Positions 37,966 through 48,847 are shown, counted from the stretch's first letter. The stretch: 64,000 bases of DNA from Ferranicluibacter rubi (GCF_011603255.1 NZ_JAANCM010000011.1:124001-188000), one strand, 5' to 3'. Notes: generated by a model not told the origin, from the letters alone. Numbers and translations: made by a program.

Positions 37966-37995
37966 ATACGAAGCGCTTGCAATAAGTGTTTTCAA
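37966..37995 (-). promoter_or_regulatory. Putative glgP promoter with LacI-type operator
   Basis: On the minus strand TTGAAA (37995-37990) is followed after 18 nt by TCGTAT (37971-37966). Between them lies the palindrome AAGCGCTT (37971-37978), extended as TTGCAAGCGCTTCG, which fits the general LacI-family pattern. It is about 85 bp before the glgP ATG. A repressor here would block polymerase directly. The rest of the 37884-38110 gap shows no gene. Confidence 0.4.
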
Positions 37996-38110
37996 GAGGA
38001 TGTAAAATGAAGCCGGCGGGCGGCGGGCGCGTGCTCGGTGGCGCAAGGCTTCATCGCCGCCGCTTCCGATCCATCGGCCGCAGCGTGCTGCAACCGGATG
38101 ATCTGCAAGT

Positions 38111-38144
38111 ACGAAAAACCCGCGCGAACGGGTCGCGCGGGTTT
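38111..38144 (-). terminator. Intrinsic terminator of TadG-like gene
   Basis: AAACCCGCGCGA (38116-38127) pairs perfectly with TCGCGCGGGTTT (38133-38144). Read on the minus strand it ends in TTTTTCG, 25 nt after the stop codon of the VWA protein gene. Confidence 0.88.
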
Positions 38145-38168
38145 GAAAGAGGTGACGTCGATGTCGGT

Positions 38169-39419
38169 TTACTGCGTCAGCCGGACCATGAGGTTGCTGG
38201 CCTTGTCGCCGATCGTCTTGAAGGCTGCGACGAGATCCTCGCTCTTTTCTGCCTGGAAGTAATAGGTCGGGTCCGTGGCGCAGCCCTGCAGAAGATCCTG
38301 GCCGCGCTTGGGTGCCTTGAAGGCGACGGTGAAGACCTTGATGCCGTCGTCGCGAGCCTTGTCGCAATAGAACTTCGTGGCGGCGTCGGATCGCATCGCC
38401 TGACTGTCGCCGGTTCTGTTCTGGTAGAAATTGTTCTCGCCATCCGTCATGAAGACGATGTACTTGGTCGGTGTCGCCCCGGTCTTCTGCGCATGGGCCT
38501 TCGTCTCCGTGTTTCCCGACAGGTCCCTGTAGGCAGAGGTGAATGCGTCGCTCGAATCTGTTCCTCCCTCTGCCACGAGGGTATTGACGTAGGTTCCCGT
38601 GCCGGCCGTTCCCCAGGCGAGCACGCCGGCTGCATCCTGCGCGTCGTTGTAGGAGACGGCGGAGGTTCTCACATAGATCGAGGTCGGATCGGCGGTCTTC
38701 AACTGGGTCAGTAGGCTGTTCACGGCCTTCTTGAGCGTCGCGATCTTTGAGACGTAGCAGGGCGTGCTCCACTTCGCGTAGGGCCAATAGGCCTCCTCGT
38801 AGATGTAGCAGCCATTGGTCGAGGTGTCCTTGGTGTCGGTCTTCCAGGCCATCGAGCCGGATCGATCGAGCACGAGCACCATCGACAGGGCGTTCTTCGT
38901 GTCCGAGACGCCTTCCGACTTTCCCGTGGCCGACAGGCTGATGCCGTTGCCGCTCACGAGGCGCGTCATGGCATTGAGGTCGATGGACAGGTTGGATTTG
39001 ACGCTGATGTCGTAGCCCTTCGCGCCCGTCTGGAGGGTCTTCGGCTCGATCGTGACCGATGTGTTGTCGATCAGTAGCTTATCCGCCGCAGCCTGCTTTA
39101 TGAGGGCTTCCGCCGCCGCGGGCGTACCGACCTCTATCGCGCTGGAATTGGTCTTCCGCATGGCCATGACCACGTACTCGTGCGCCGTTTCGCGGGCCTC
39201 GTCCACGCTCATATGTTTGTTGGCAAGGCCGGAGGCGGCGGCAAGTGCGCCGCTGTCCACCGCCGCCTGGAGTCGGTTTTTCTGGAGCACGATGTTGGTG
39301 GTGTCGATCGCCACGCCGGCGCCGAAGAGAACCACGGGAAGCGCTACGGCCGCCATCAGCGCGATGTTGCCGCCCCGATCCTCCAGGCAACGCCCGATCA
39401 TGCCGAAAAATCGCTTCAT
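38169..39419 (-). CDS. TadG-like protein with von Willebrand factor A domain
   Basis: A 416-residue membrane-anchored protein of the TadE/TadG family. Residues 1-48 hold the TadG-type N-terminus: DRGGNIALMAAVALPVVLFG followed by AIDTTNIVLQKNRLQAAVD. A VWA domain follows with the MIDAS motif DRSGS at 185-189 and TDGEN later, so metal binding is expected. TadG proteins belong to the tight-adherence pilus system, but no other tad gene is in the window, so this may be a stand-alone paralog. There is a run of Cys (C11 and several in the VWA domain). Confidence 0.85.
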   Translation of the reverse strand: MKRFFGMIGRCLEDRGGNIALMAAVALPVVLFGAGVAIDTTNIVLQKNRLQAAVDSGALAAASGLANKHMSVDEARETAHEYVVMAMRKTNSSAIEVGTPAAAEALIKQAAADKLLIDNTSVTIEPKTLQTGAKGYDISVKSNLSIDLNAMTRLVSGNGISLSATGKSEGVSDTKNALSMVLVLDRSGSMAWKTDTKDTSTNGCYIYEEAYWPYAKWSTPCYVSKIATLKKAVNSLLTQLKTADPTSIYVRTSAVSYNDAQDAAGVLAWGTAGTGTYVNTLVAEGGTDSSDAFTSAYRDLSGNTETKAHAQKTGATPTKYIVFMTDGENNFYQNRTGDSQAMRSDAATKFYCDKARDDGIKVFTVAFKAPKRGQDLLQGCATDPTYYFQAEKSEDLVAAFKTIGDKASNLMVRLTQ

Positions 39420-39614
39420 GTTCCGCTCCTGCGCCCACGGTCCGCTTCGCGATATCGCGGAAGCCCATCTTGCTGCTTCGATATCACGGGTTCGTTGGCG
39501 ACTGCTTACAAGAGCGCTTAAACTTTTACGGACAAGGCAGGCTTTCGGGCATGAACCTGTCTCGCATTGCGGACAGGTGGTGCAGAACAGGACAGATGAA
39601 CGAGAAAAGGACCG

Positions 39615-40493
39615 TCAGGACACGGGGACGACATCGACGGCCTGGTCCGTCTTGTGGCTGCCGTAGCTCTTGAGGACGCCGATAACCGGCGCGACGTCCG
39701 AATAATCGCGGCCGTGGCCGACGACGATGTGATCCGTGCCGGCGGGCACATTGTTGGTGGGGTCGAGCTCCACCCAGCCCAGCATCTTGCCGCACCAGAC
39801 GCGCACCCAGGCATGCATGGCGTCGGCACCTTCCAGCCGCTCCTTGCCCGGTGGCGGCAGCGTGCGCAGGAAGCCGCTGACATAACCGGCGGGAATGCCG
39901 AGTGCGCGCAGCGCGACGATCATGATATGTGCGAAGTCCTGGCAGACGCCCTTCTTCAGCCGGAAGGCCTCGATCGGCGTGCTGTCGACCGACGTCGCCT
40001 TGGGGTCGTAGGTAAAGTCCTTGTAGATCCGCTCGCACATCAGGCCGGCGATCTCGCGGACGGTCATTCCGGGCTTGACCATCCCCCGGGCATAGGCCGC
40101 GATCGTCGGGTCCTCGGCAAGGCGCGGGCTCGTTGCCAGGAAATGGTGGGGGGAGCCGGGATCGAGCGACCAGACGGCGCCGATCTCTGCGGGAAAGGCG
40201 GCGAGGTCCGGCGAGAAATCCGCCGTGGGCATCGCAGCTTCCAGCTGGACCCGCGCCTTCATATGGATGATCAGCTCGTCGTGAAGCTTGCGAAAGAGGA
40301 TCGACGTCGAGGGGTTTTGAAAGAAATCCAGCATGTCGGTGCGTTCTTCGGGCACCGGCGTGCAGGTGACGGTGCCCGCCACCAGACGCTGGCGCGACGG
40401 CAGGGACAGCGGCAGCACGCGCACGATGTGGCGTCCGCCGGAAACCGGGATCTCGTAGCTATAGGTGATCTTGAGGCTGATATCGTAGAGCAT
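39615..40493 (-). CDS. Transglutaminase-like protease, COG1305 type
   Basis: A 292-residue transglutaminase-fold protein. An N-terminal beta domain (about 1-120) precedes the catalytic core, with C184 in KGVCQDFAHI, H227 in AMHAWVRV and D244 in VELDPTNNVP forming the triad. No signal peptide, so it acts in the cytosol. In bacteria such proteins usually cleave peptides rather than cross-link them. It is the last gene of a three-gene set with the ATP-grasp/alpha-E and large transglutaminase genes (109-bp gap to the former). The three-gene association is conserved across many bacteria, and the product is unknown. Confidence 0.9.
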   Translation of the reverse strand: MLYDISLKITYSYEIPVSGGRHIVRVLPLSLPSRQRLVAGTVTCTPVPEERTDMLDFFQNPSTSILFRKLHDELIIHMKARVQLEAAMPTADFSPDLAAFPAEIGAVWSLDPGSPHHFLATSPRLAEDPTIAAYARGMVKPGMTVREIAGLMCERIYKDFTYDPKATSVDSTPIEAFRLKKGVCQDFAHIMIVALRALGIPAGYVSGFLRTLPPPGKERLEGADAMHAWVRVWCGKMLGWVELDPTNNVPAGTDHIVVGHGRDYSDVAPVIGVLKSYGSHKTDQAVDVVPVS

Positions 40494-40602
40494 GGATCCC
40501 CCGCGGTCTGGTCCGTCCCGACTCTATGCCCTGTTTGACGTTTCTGCGCATTCTAAAAGCGGCCGCGTCACGAAAGCATAAGACGGCTCGGATGGCGCGC
40601 CA

Positions 40603-43056
40603 TCAGCTCAGATAGGTCTGCGCGAGAATGTCGGAGAAGCGTTCCATCTCCTTCTCGAGGTGCTCGTAGACCTCGCTCGTCATGCCCTCGGGCGTCATCA
40701 CTGCGAGACCCGAATGCAGGCGCACCGCCTCACGGTAGAAGGGCGACATCTGGCCGTTCTGGTAAGCGTTCGGCAGCTGTTCGACCTCGGCGCGGATTTC
40801 GTTCAGCTGATAGAGGATGGAGCGCGGGTTGAGCGGATCGAGCGCCAGGAGGTCGGTGACCGTCAAAGGCGCGGTGTTGACGTTGTAGCGGCGGCGATGG
40901 GTCATGACGCTGTCGCCGATCTCCAGCAGCATGTCGAGCGCGCCGTCCGGCGCATCCCGGCCCGACATATGGCCGAGCAGGCGGGTCATGTGCATGCCGC
41001 GCTCGAGATAGCGGCCGATCGACAGGAAGCGCCAGCCGGTGAAGCGGTACATGTTTTCGTGCACGAGACCGGCAAAGCCGGCGAGCTTGCGCAGCAGAAT
41101 GGTCATGGCGTGCGTCGCGTCGTCGCCGGCCTCTACCGTCGCGCGGAACTTGCGCACCGTCTTCGACAGGTCGTTGAGCGCCAGCCAGCCATCGGCCGAG
41201 AAGCGGTCGCGGATGTTGCTTGCCGAATAGAGCGCGCTGTCGATATTGGCGACGAGACTGTCGGGCACCGGCTGCGCCGAGTCGATGTCGAGCACCTTCA
41301 GATATTCGGAGACGTCCTTCAGCAGCGGCATTTCGCTGTTGGCGTTTTCGGCAAAGCGCCCGTGCCAGGCCCGCAGGATGCGCAGGGCGCCTTCCGAGCG
41401 CTCGATATAGCGGCCGAGCCAGAACAGGTTGTCCGCAGCCCGGCTCGGCAGGCTGCCGGGCATGGTGCGGATGAAGGTTTCGTCGGAGGTGAGGAGCGTG
41501 GTGCGCTCGACAGGGCGATCGCTGACGATCCAGACGTCGGCCGCCGAGCCGCCGGCCTGCATGGCGATAGCGGCGGCGTCCGCCCCACTTGAGATCCGGG
41601 CAAAGCCGCCGGGCATGACCTGCCAGCCGTTGCGCGTGCGGGCGAGATAGACGCGCAGGCTCATCGGGCGGGGCGTCAGCTTGCCATCCACCCAGGCGGG
41701 CGTGGTGGAGAGCGTGACGACTTCCTGGCCGACCAGCTTCTGCCCGTCATTGGCCAGCCAGTCGCGGATCGACAGCTTGGCGTTTTCGCGCATGGACGAG
41801 CCGAGTACAGATCGGCCGTTGTCGTCGAAGAAGGGGCGCGTGGAGTAGGCGGGGCCGATGACCATCTTCTCGATGTTGCGGGCCACCTGCTCGCGCTCGG
41901 GTTTCTGTCCGCACCACCATGTGGCGATGCTCGGCAGCAGCAGGTCTTCGCCCAGCAGATGATGGCAGATCGTCGGCATGAAAGCGAGGAAGGCGCGCGT
42001 TTCCAGAATGCCGGAGCCGAGGGCGTTGACGATGGAGACGGTGCCCGCGCGCAGCGCCGCGAGCAGGCCGGGGGTGCCGATGTGAGAGCGCTGGTCGAGT
42101 TCGAGCGGATCGGCGAAGGAGGAGTCGAGGCGGCGCCAGAGAATGCCGATCGGCTTCAGGCCGGCCACGGTACGCACCATCACGCGCCCGTCCACCACAG
42201 TCAGATCTTCGCCCTCCAGCAGCATGAAGCCGAGATAGCGGGCGATGTAGGCGTGCTCGAAATAGGTCTCGTTGGCGAGACCCGGTGTCAGCACGGCGAT
42301 GCGGTCGTCCGGCGAGCGCTTGCGCATCTGCAGCGCATCGCGGAAGGCGACGAAGAAGCGGGCGAGACGGTGGACATGGGTCTCGGCATAGATGTCGGAA
42401 AAGGCGCGCGTGGTCGCCACCCGGTTTTCCAGCGCGAAGCCGGCGCCGGAGGGGGCCTCCGTGCGGTCGGCCAGCACCCACCAGTTTCCGTCCGGGCCGC
42501 GGCCGATCTCGAACGACACGAAATGCAGGAAGTTGCCGTCGGCCGGCTGCACGCCGACCATGGGGCGCAGGAACTCGGTATTGCCCGCGACCAGCGCCGG
42601 CGGCAGGAAGCCTTCGTTGACGAGCGTGTTCGGCCCGTAGATGTCGGCGGCGATCCGCTCCAGCAGGTCTGCGCGCTGGATGAGGCCAAGCGACAGCTCT
42701 TCCCATTCGCGTTCGGCAATCAGCACCGGGATGTGCGACAGCGGCCAGCTACGCTCGGAGTTCTCCTTGGTGCCGTAGGCGCGATAGAAGACGCCGGCGT
42801 CGCGGAGATAGCGGTCGGCCCGGGCGAAGCGGTTGGCAAGCTCCGCCTCGTCCATGCGGCCGATGGCCGAGACGAGATGCTGCCAGACGGGGCGGACATT
42901 GCCCTGCGCATCCACCATCTCGTCGGCGATGCCCGGCAGGGCGCGATAGTCGGCCACCGGGTTCCCCGTCCGCTTCGGGATACCAGCGGCCGTCCCGGCC
43001 AATCCCGCTTTGATGGCCTCCCCTTTGATGGTCCCGGCCGTCGGCTTCTGTGTCAT
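40603..43056 (-). CDS. Circularly permuted ATP-grasp ligase fused to alpha-E domain
   Basis: An 817-residue fusion. Residues about 60-500 form a circularly permuted type-2 ATP-grasp domain (COG2308), with GNTEFLRPMVGVQPADG, LLEGEDLTVVDGRVMVRT and ALGSGILETRAFLAF. The C-terminal 300 residues are an alpha-E helical domain (COG2307), from NLFWLGRYIERSEGALR to the end. In many bacteria these are two separate adjacent genes. ATP-grasp enzymes of this type are predicted to form amide bonds, so this may ligate amino acids onto a peptide or small carrier. It lies 7 bp downstream of the DUF2126 transglutaminase gene. The substrate is not known. Confidence 0.9.
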   Translation of the reverse strand: MTQKPTAGTIKGEAIKAGLAGTAAGIPKRTGNPVADYRALPGIADEMVDAQGNVRPVWQHLVSAIGRMDEAELANRFARADRYLRDAGVFYRAYGTKENSERSWPLSHIPVLIAEREWEELSLGLIQRADLLERIAADIYGPNTLVNEGFLPPALVAGNTEFLRPMVGVQPADGNFLHFVSFEIGRGPDGNWWVLADRTEAPSGAGFALENRVATTRAFSDIYAETHVHRLARFFVAFRDALQMRKRSPDDRIAVLTPGLANETYFEHAYIARYLGFMLLEGEDLTVVDGRVMVRTVAGLKPIGILWRRLDSSFADPLELDQRSHIGTPGLLAALRAGTVSIVNALGSGILETRAFLAFMPTICHHLLGEDLLLPSIATWWCGQKPEREQVARNIEKMVIGPAYSTRPFFDDNGRSVLGSSMRENAKLSIRDWLANDGQKLVGQEVVTLSTTPAWVDGKLTPRPMSLRVYLARTRNGWQVMPGGFARISSGADAAAIAMQAGGSAADVWIVSDRPVERTTLLTSDETFIRTMPGSLPSRAADNLFWLGRYIERSEGALRILRAWHGRFAENANSEMPLLKDVSEYLKVLDIDSAQPVPDSLVANIDSALYSASNIRDRFSADGWLALNDLSKTVRKFRATVEAGDDATHAMTILLRKLAGFAGLVHENMYRFTGWRFLSIGRYLERGMHMTRLLGHMSGRDAPDGALDMLLEIGDSVMTHRRRYNVNTAPLTVTDLLALDPLNPRSILYQLNEIRAEVEQLPNAYQNGQMSPFYREAVRLHSGLAVMTPEGMTSEVYEHLEKEMERFSDILAQTYLS

Positions 43057-43062
43057 GTCGTC

Positions 43063-46000
43063 CTACAGTCCCGCCGGCCGACGTAGATCGAGCGTGAAGG
43101 GGAACTCCGGCGACGGGGTTTCCGGCGTCAGCGCATAGCCGCCGGCCGTGTGGCCCCAGGGCTCGAACCGCGCCAAGCGCCGCGCCTCCGCCTCGTTGCC
43201 GTTGACCGGGAACGTATCGTAATTGCGGCCGCCGGGATGGGCGACGTGGTAGATGCAGCCGCCGATCGAGCGGCGCGACCATGTGTCGTAGACGTCGAAG
43301 GTCAGCGGGGTGTTGACCGGGAGCACCGGATGCAGGCCGGCTGCCGGCTGCCATGCCTTGTAGCGTACGCCGGCCACCGAGACGCCGTTGACGCCCGTCG
43401 GGGTGAGCGGCACCGGGCGGCCGTTGCAGGCCACCGTGTAGCGGCCGGGATTGGCGGTCTCGAATCGAACCTGCAGGCGCTCCACGGAGCTGTCGACATA
43501 GCGCACCGTGCCGCCGATCGCGCCCTGTTCGCCCATGACGTTCCAGGGCTCCAGCGCCTGCCGCAGTTCGAGCTTCGTGCCCTCATAGGTGACTTCGCCG
43601 CAGAAGGGGAAGCGGAACTCCAGCTGTGCCTCGAACCATTCCGGGCGGAAGTCGAAGCCATTGGCGCGCAGGTCGGCCAGCACGTCGAGGAAATCAGCCC
43701 AGACGTGATGCGGCAGCATGAAACGGTCGTGCAGGGTGGTGCCCCAGCGCACCAGCCTGCCATCGGCCGGGTTCTGCCAGAAGCGGGCGATGAGTGCGCG
43801 CACCAGAAGCTGCTGGGCGAGCGACATGCGCGCGTTCGGCGGCATTTCGAAGCCGCGGAACTCGACGAGGCCCAAGCGACCCGTCGGGCCGTCCGGGGAG
43901 AACAGCTTGTCGATGCAGATTTCCGAGCGGTGCGTGTTGCCGGTGACATCGGTCAGCAGGTTGCGGAACAGGCGGTCGGTCAGCCACGGCAAGGGAGCCG
44001 TGCCCTGGCCGGGCAGGGGCACCTGCGCCATCGCCGTTTCCAGTTCGTAGAGGCTGTCGTGACGGGCCTCGTCGATGCGCGGCGCCTGGCTGGTCGGGCC
44101 GATGAACATGCCGGAGAAGAGATAGGAGAGCGACGGGTGGCGCTGCCAGTGCAGCACGAGGCTCTTCAGCAGGTCGGGACGGCGCAGGAAGGGGCTGTCG
44201 TTCGGATTGCGCCCGCCGACCACCACATGGTTGCCGCCGCCGGTGCCGGTGTGGCGGCCGTCGATCATGAACTTGTCGGCGCCGAGGCGCGACTGGCGCG
44301 CTTCCTCGTAGATGACCGAGGTGATGTCGACGCATTCCTGCCAGTTCGCTGCAGGGTGCACGTTGACCTCGATGACGCCGGGGTCCGGCGCGACGCGCAT
44401 GACGTTGACGCGCTCGTCGTGCGGCGGCGCGTAGCCTTCGATGTGGATGGCGAGGCCGAGGTCGCTTGCGGCGGTTTCGGCCGCGGCGATCAGGTCGAGA
44501 TAGTCCTCGACCCGCTCCACCGGCGGCATGAAGATGCAGAGGCGGCCGTTCTGGGGCTCGACTGTGATCGCGGTGCGTACGGCGCCGCCGATTTCGGCGA
44601 GCACCTGCTCGTTGCGGTCCTGCTGGGCTTCCGCAGCCTGGAAGGATGCTTCGGCCATTGCCCGATCCGGCTTCGGCTCGGCTTTCTCACCGGGCTTCTC
44701 GGTCACACCGGCAGCACGACCCGGGCCGACGGGGAAGTCCGGCAGGGCGGTGCGGGGGATCGAGGGATCCGCCTCGTGGATATAGGGGAACTGCGACGGC
44801 GGGATGTAGGGTAGGGCACCGAGCGGGATGCGATAGCCGACAGGGCTGTCGCCGGGCACGAGGAAGATCTTGCCGCGGCGCGTGCGCCAGCGTTCGCTCA
44901 TCCATTTACGCCCGCCCATCTGTCCGCCGGAGGCCTGTGCGTTCCAGGCCTGCACGGGCAGGACGAAGCCGGTGGGAACCGTCAGGCCGCGCTCGAAGAC
45001 GCGGGCGATGCGGCTGCGCTCCTCGGCGTCCTTCAGCTTGGAATTCGACGGATCGACGTTCTCGGGCAGACTGCCTTCCTTGATGATCCATTCGGCTGGG
45101 TCCTCATAGGCCGGCAGAACCATGTCCGGCTCGATGCCGAGCGCGACGGCGATGCCGGTCAGAAGCTTTTCGGCCTCTTCCGGTCCCGCTTCGGTGTCCA
45201 CGTCCTCGCGCGCGACGAGCTCGGGATTGCGCCAGATCGGCACGCCGTCCCGACGCCAGTAGAGCGAGAAGGTCCAGCGCGGCAGGCTTTCGCCGGGGTA
45301 CCACTTGCCCTGGCCGTAATGGAGGAAGCCGCCGGGCGCAAAGCGCTCGCGCAGGCGCCGGATCAGATCGTCGGCCTTGCCGCGCTTGGTCGGGCCGACG
45401 GCGTCCGTATTCCATTCGCCGGATTCGAAATCGTCGATCGACACGAAGGTCGGCTCGCCGCCCATGGTCAGGCGGACGTCGTTGGCGGTGAGAGCGGCAT
45501 CGACCTCATGGCCGAGCGCGTTCAGCGCATCCCAGCTTTCGTCGGAGAACGGTTTGGTAATGCGCGGATGTTCGGCGACGCGGTCCACCCGCATCTCGAA
45601 GGCAAATTCGGTCCGGGTGTCGGGATCGCCGGCGAAGCCGCCGGAAATCGGCGCGGCATTGCGGTAATGCGGCGTGGCTGAGAGGGGGATATGGCTTTCG
45701 CCGGTCAGGAGGCCGGAGGTCGGGTCGAGGCCGAGCCAGCCGGCGCCGGGAAGATAGACCTCGCACCAGGCGTGCAGGTCGGTGAAATCGACCTCGGTGC
45801 CGGAGGGGCCATCGAGCGCCTTCAGGTCCGGGGCAAGCTGTATGAGATAGCCGGATACGAAGCGGGCGGCGAGGCCGAGATGGCGCAGGATCTGCACCAG
45901 AAGCCAGCTGGAGTCGCGACAGGAGCCGAGCGCGTTCGTCAGCGTTTCCTCGGGCGTCTGCACGCCGGGTTCCATGCGGATGACGTAGTTGACGGCCTGC

Positions 46001-46458
46001 TGCAGGCGCATGTTGATGCCGACGACGAAATCGACCGTGTTCATCGGCGTCCGGTCGAGGCCGTCGAGATAGGCCTGCAAGGCGGGGCCGGCCGGCTCGG
46101 GCTGGCTGTAGATGGCAAGGTCTTCGCGAATGTCCTCGGGATAGTCGAACGGCCAGGTCTCCGCGCTCTCTTCGACGAAGAAATCGAACGGATTGTAGAC
46201 CGTCATGTCGGCGACAAGATCGACCTCGATCTTGAACTCGGTCACCGGGTCGGGAAACACGTACCGCGCGAGATAGCTGCCATAGGGGTCCTGCTGCAGC
46301 GTCACGAAATGGTTGGCGGGCGTCACCTTGAGGGAGTGGCTCAGCACCTTCGTCTTGGAATGCGCGGCCGGCTTGAGGCGGATTACCTGCGGGCCGAGGC
46401 GGACCGGCCGGTCATAGGTATAATGAGTCAGATGGTAGATGCTGGCTTTGATCGACAT
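43063..46458 (-). CDS. Large transglutaminase/DUF2126 protein
   Basis: An 1131-residue protein. Residues 1-280 are a transglutaminase N-terminal and catalytic domain with the triad C180 ([10 protein letters not shown]), H229 ([11 protein letters not shown]) and D245 (GLDPTSG). The rest is DUF2126 (COG4196), including [14 protein letters not shown] and [13 protein letters not shown], which recall glutamate-cysteine-ligase or glutamine-synthetase-like folds. The ATG at 46458 is preceded by GAGGGGA. It heads the operon with the ATP-grasp/alpha-E and small transglutaminase genes. Having both a likely ligase-type fold and a protease in one chain supports peptide synthesis and processing. Function is unproven. 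Confidence 0.9.
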   Translation of the reverse strand: MSIKASIYHLTHYTYDRPVRLGPQVIRLKPAAHSKTKVLSHSLKVTPANHFVTLQQDPYGSYLARYVFPDPVTEFKIEVDLVADMTVYNPFDFFVEESAETWPFDYPEDIREDLAIYSQPEPAGPALQAYLDGLDRTPMNTVDFVVGINMRLQQAVNYVIRMEPGVQTPEETLTNALGSCRDSSWLLVQILRHLGLAARFVSGYLIQLAPDLKALDGPSGTEVDFTDLHAWCEVYLPGAGWLGLDPTSGLLTGESHIPLSATPHYRNAAPISGGFAGDPDTRTEFAFEMRVDRVAEHPRITKPFSDESWDALNALGHEVDAALTANDVRLTMGGEPTFVSIDDFESGEWNTDAVGPTKRGKADDLIRRLRERFAPGGFLHYGQGKWYPGESLPRWTFSLYWRRDGVPIWRNPELVAREDVDTEAGPEEAEKLLTGIAVALGIEPDMVLPAYEDPAEWIIKEGSLPENVDPSNSKLKDAEERSRIARVFERGLTVPTGFVLPVQAWNAQASGGQMGGRKWMSERWRTRRGKIFLVPGDSPVGYRIPLGALPYIPPSQFPYIHEADPSIPRTALPDFPVGPGRAAGVTEKPGEKAEPKPDRAMAEASFQAAEAQQDRNEQVLAEIGGAVRTAITVEPQNGRLCIFMPPVERVEDYLDLIAAAETAASDLGLAIHIEGYAPPHDERVNVMRVAPDPGVIEVNVHPAANWQECVDITSVIYEEARQSRLGADKFMIDGRHTGTGGGNHVVVGGRNPNDSPFLRRPDLLKSLVLHWQRHPSLSYLFSGMFIGPTSQAPRIDEARHDSLYELETAMAQVPLPGQGTAPLPWLTDRLFRNLLTDVTGNTHRSEICIDKLFSPDGPTGRLGLVEFRGFEMPPNARMSLAQQLLVRALIARFWQNPADGRLVRWGTTLHDRFMLPHHVWADFLDVLADLRANGFDFRPEWFEAQLEFRFPFCGEVTYEGTKLELRQALEPWNVMGEQGAIGGTVRYVDSSVERLQVRFETANPGRYTVACNGRPVPLTPTGVNGVSVAGVRYKAWQPAAGLHPVLPVNTPLTFDVYDTWSRRSIGGCIYHVAHPGGRNYDTFPVNGNEAEARRLARFEPWGHTAGGYALTPETPSPEFPFTLDLRRPAGL

Positions 46459-46698
46459 GCGGTCCCCTCGATGACGGATGGAATGTGTGCAATGCAACGA
46501 AATAAAGCAAGGCTGAAAAATCGGCAGGTCGGCCGCGGCTCTGCCATCGCACCCAGATGCAAAATGACCCGACCGAGCGATGCCCGGTCAGGCGTAAGTT
46601 TCGAATCTCATACATGATCCGCCCGCACCGGCAGGCAGGTATGACTCTCAAGAGGAGGAAAGCGGGCCTGCGGTCGGCGCAGGCCCGGATGGCTCGGT

Positions 46699-46802
46699 CT
46701 AGAGCGTTTCCGCGTTTTTCCGAATCGCGAAAACCCTCTATCTCATTGTTTCAACGCAATTCCGGACGCAAAACCGCTGCGCACTTTTGCTGGAGGAATT
46801 GC
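46699..46802. repeat. Mosaic intergenic repeat, rhizobial type
   Basis: Two linked palindromes of a kind dispersed in Rhizobiaceae genomes. The first, 46699-46740, pairs AGAG...CGCG with CGCG...CTCT. The second, 46756-46802, is bounded by GCAATTCC and GGAATTGC. The element ends one base past the ilvD stop region, so it could form the 3' end of that mRNA. The name (RIME-like) rests on recall of similar sequences. The rest of the 46459-46698 gap shows nothing else. Confidence 0.7.
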
Positions 46803-46803
46803 C

Positions 46804-48642
46804 CTAATCCGGCAGGATGCGCACAGCGCCCTTGTCGGCCGAGGTTGCGAAGGCGGCATAGGCCTTCAGCGCCGTCGTCACCTTGCGCTTGCGCAGCTCG
46901 GTCGGCTTCCAGCCATTGGCGTCCTGCTCGGTGCGGCGCAACGCCAGTTCGTCCTCGGACACGCGCAGCGAGATCGTGCGGTTGGGGATGTCGATGTCGA
47001 TCATGTCACCCTCGCGCACGAGGCCGATCAGGCCGCCATTCGCCGCTTCCGGCGAGACATGGCCGATGGAGAGGCCGGAGGTGCCGCCCGAGAAGCGGCC
47101 GTCGGTGATGAGCGCGCAGGCCTTGCCGAGGCCCTTCGACTTCAGATAGCTCGTGGGATAGAGCATTTCCTGCATGCCGGGGCCGCCCTTCGGGCCTTCG
47201 TAGCGGATGACGACGACGTCGCCGGCGACGACCTGGTTGGACAGGATCGCCTTCACCGAGGCGTCCTGGCTTTCGAAGACGCGAGCGGGACCGGAGAATT
47301 TCAGGATCGACTCGTCCACGCCGGCCGTCTTCACGATGCAGCCGTCGAGCGCGATGTTGCCCTTGAGCACGGCAAGGCCGCCATCCTTGGAGAACGGGTG
47401 CTGTGCGTCGCGGATAACGCCCTTTTCACGGTCGAAATCGAGTTCCTTCCAGCGGGCGCTCTGGCTGAAGGCGACCTGCGTCGGCACGCCGCCGGGCGCT
47501 GCGGAGAAGAGTTCGAGAGCTGCCGGATTGTCGGTGACGGCGATATCCCACTGCGACAGCGCGTCGCCGAGGGTCTTTGCATGCACCGTCGGCAGGTCGG
47601 CATTGATGAGGCCGGCGCGGTTGAGCTCGCCGAGGATCGCCATGATGCCGCCGGCGCGGTGCACGTCTTCCATGTGCACGTCGGCCTTGGCCGGCGCTAC
47701 CTTGGAGAGGCAGGGCACCTTGCGCGACAGGCGGTCGATATCGTCGAGGTTGAAGTCGATCTCGCCCTCGTGGGCGGCCGCCAAGATGTGCAGGACGGTG
47801 TTGGTCGAGCCGCCCATGGCGATATCGAGCGCCATGGCGTTCTCGAAGGCGCCCTTCGAGGCGATCGTGCGCGGCAGCGCGGTTTCGTCGTCGCCTTCGT
47901 AATAGCGCTTGGTCAGGCCGACGATGGTGCGGCCGGCTTCCAGGAACAGCTTTTCGCGATCCGAATGCGTGGCGAGCGTCGAGCCGTTGCCGGGCAGGGA
48001 CAGGCCGAGAGCTTCCGTCAGACAGTTCATGGAATTGGCGGTGAACATGCCGGAGCAGGAGCCGCAGGTCGGGCAGGCCGAGCGCTCGATGGTCTGGACG
48101 TCCTCGTCCGACATCTTGTCGTCGGCCGCGGCCACCATGGCGTCCACGAGGTCGAGCGCATGGATCTTGCCGTCAGACAGGAGAACCTTGCCGGCTTCCA
48201 TCGGGCCGCCGGAGACGAAGATGGTGGGGATGTTGAGGCGCAGCGAGGCCATCAGCATGCCGGGGGTGATCTTGTCGCAGTTGGAAATGCAGACCATGGC
48301 GTCGGCGCAATGCGCATTGACCATGTACTCGACGCTGTCGGCGATGATCTCGCGGGATGGCAGCGAATAGAGCATGCCATCGTGACCCATGGCGATGCCG
48401 TCATCGACCGCGATGGTGTTGAATTCCTTGGCGACGCCGCCGGACGCCTCGATCTCGCGGGCGACCAGCTGGCCGAGGTCTTTCAGATGTACGTGGCCCG
48501 GCACGAACTGGGTGAAGGAATTGACCACGGCGATGATCGGCTTGCCGAAGTCGCTGTCCTTCATGCCTGTGGCGCGCCACAGGCCGCGGGCGCCGGCCAT
48601 GTTGCGGCCGTGGGTGGTGGTTCTGGAGCGATAAGCTGGCAT
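46804..48642 (-). CDS. ilvD: Dihydroxy-acid dehydratase
   Basis: A 612-residue IlvD, dehydrating 2,3-dihydroxy-isovalerate and -methylvalerate in valine and isoleucine synthesis. Fe-S cluster cysteines are in [19 protein letters not shown] and [38 protein letters not shown] and [20 protein letters not shown] are further family blocks. Length is typical. It stands alone, with the mosaic repeat at its 3' end. Confidence 0.97.
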   Translation of the reverse strand: MPAYRSRTTTHGRNMAGARGLWRATGMKDSDFGKPIIAVVNSFTQFVPGHVHLKDLGQLVAREIEASGGVAKEFNTIAVDDGIAMGHDGMLYSLPSREIIADSVEYMVNAHCADAMVCISNCDKITPGMLMASLRLNIPTIFVSGGPMEAGKVLLSDGKIHALDLVDAMVAAADDKMSDEDVQTIERSACPTCGSCSGMFTANSMNCLTEALGLSLPGNGSTLATHSDREKLFLEAGRTIVGLTKRYYEGDDETALPRTIASKGAFENAMALDIAMGGSTNTVLHILAAAHEGEIDFNLDDIDRLSRKVPCLSKVAPAKADVHMEDVHRAGGIMAILGELNRAGLINADLPTVHAKTLGDALSQWDIAVTDNPAALELFSAAPGGVPTQVAFSQSARWKELDFDREKGVIRDAQHPFSKDGGLAVLKGNIALDGCIVKTAGVDESILKFSGPARVFESQDASVKAILSNQVVAGDVVVIRYEGPKGGPGMQEMLYPTSYLKSKGLGKACALITDGRFSGGTSGLSIGHVSPEAANGGLIGLVREGDMIDIDIPNRTISLRVSEDELALRRTEQDANGWKPTELRKRKVTTALKAYAAFATSADKGAVRILPD

Positions 48643-48847
48643 GGCGTTTCCTCGAAGCGTTTATGAGGCTCGGGCGGGGCCTGGTTTGGCTTGGGCGCGA
48701 CGTCCGACGACAGTTTCGGGGTCTCTAGCGTAAAACAGTCGTCGCGTCACGGTCTTCATACGGCAATCCGGTACGGTGCGATCAGGTTTTTGAACGACCA
48801 AGTTCTTCGCATCTGCAAAAGAGTTTGCTCATGCAGCACGTGTGGCG

